Of a DNA stretch of 64,000 nucleotides, positions 63,421 through 64,000 are shown in pieces. A program made the position numbers and the translations under genes. Below the pieces are notes generated by a model. The model worked only from the letters and a program-made list of their open reading frames with translations, was not told the DNA's origin and did no database searches. Positions within the stretch are counted from its first letter, which is position 1; each line of letters begins with the position of its first letter. Source of the DNA: Catonia carolina (Eukaryota; Arthropoda; Insecta; Hemiptera; Achilidae); contig JAQMRL010000007.1 of assembly GCA_035578175.1 (NCBI GenBank), positions 48,308,727-48,372,726 on the forward strand, written 5' to 3'.

Positions 63421-64000
63421 CAGTCGATTCCGGAAAATTGGTCCACGGGTTAATTGGGGCAGCCGGTTTTTTGGGACAGTTCTTTAATGAATAAAAACAG
63501 AACGGGATTTTACATTGATAAGTACTCCATTTATTCGGTCCATAATGCCGCTTGTTGGGTCAATCCGAAGTATGTACATATATATTTTATTAAAACCATT
63601 ACAGGCCAGTGACAAACAACACGTGGTTCTAAGCGGCAAGATAAGATAATGGGAAAGATAGGGGTAAGCAAAAAAAAAAAGCGTTTATTGGGTAGTAAAC
63701 ATTTCGACAGATAAACAACAGTAATCACACATCAGTCATAACAGAGATGTTATTTACAGCACAATGTGTAGGCTACATAATTGTCATCGTCCAAATTTCA
63801 GCAAGTCATATCCACTAGTTATGCCCAACCTTACAAGCTGTATAGCTCCATGCAACGTATGGTTAGTTGTCACTTGTCATACTTACAAAGAACGTTCATA
63901 ATTCCATGCTTCTTATCAGTTTTTGTGATTTCATGAGTGTACTGTACACTGTTTTTCGAGTCTGGTTGTTTTGTTATTTGCAGGCAGACTTTTTTATTTT
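63421..64000 (+). pseudogene. Tigger-like element, family C, second copy (partial)
   Basis: Starts CAGTCGATTCCGGAAAATTG after TA (63419-63420) and follows the complement of the 26331-27476 element (GGGGCAGC, AACACGTGGTTCTAAGCGGC, TTTCGACAGATAAACAACAG), running off the window edge in KIF3B intron 14. The open frame on the opposite strand at 63531-63728 is not coding. Confidence 0.7.

Noticed and set aside
1..64000. CRISPR arrays, rRNA genes, bacterial operons or intact tRNA genes
   Set aside because: No regularly spaced direct repeats, no rRNA-like blocks, and no foldable tRNA were seen; the gene structure is eukaryotic.

Overview
This window is eukaryotic nuclear DNA, most likely from an insect. 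It is AT-rich and gene-poor. Its coding sequence is split by GT-AG introns, and the non-coding space is packed with transposable elements of types usual in insects (pogo/Tigger, mariner, piggyBac and Harbinger MITEs, tRNA-like SINEs, jockey-like LINEs). No bacterial-type operons, rRNA genes, CRISPR arrays or intact tRNA genes are visible. I cannot name the species.

Two host genes are supported. (1) A compact, single-coding-exon gene at 9211-9744 (+) encodes a 177-residue TPRKB/Cgi121-like subunit of the KEOPS/EKC complex (tRNA t6A modification). (2) A kinesin-II motor gene (KIF3B/Klp68D type) occupies the right 35 kb on the + strand. I rebuilt it as 14 coding exons, 29291-63339, with every splice phase consistent. 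It contains a complete motor domain, neck, coiled coil and most of the tail, and it continues past the right edge. Summed exons give 2150 nt (716 codons plus 2 nt).

Layout. 1-9 kb: a solo LTR with a 4-bp target duplication, two copies of a ~395-bp SINE (SINE1), a Harbinger-type MITE, a full copy of a ~0.93-kb terminal-hairpin repeat (HP repeat) and a Tigger-like MITE. 9.2-9.8 kb: TPRKB. 10-28 kb: LINE remnants, TTAA-flanked piggyBac-like MITEs, several pogo/Tigger families and a deleted mariner-like element. 28.3-29.2 kb: a second full HP repeat ending about 50 bp before the kinesin start-codon exon. 29-63 kb: kinesin exons separated by introns with nested insertions. These include an intact-looking 1369-bp mariner-superfamily element with a 354-codon transposase (40559-41927), two mariner derivatives whose one end is duplicated in inverted orientation (intron 8), and two ~361-bp fold-back insertions flanked by 13-17 bp direct repeats that carry a hammerhead-like core string (introns 2 and 6).

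The two host genes are not known to act together. The main interest is the dense, nested mobile-element landscape, with several insertions lying within 30-55 bp of kinesin splice acceptors, and three repeat types I cannot assign to a standard class.
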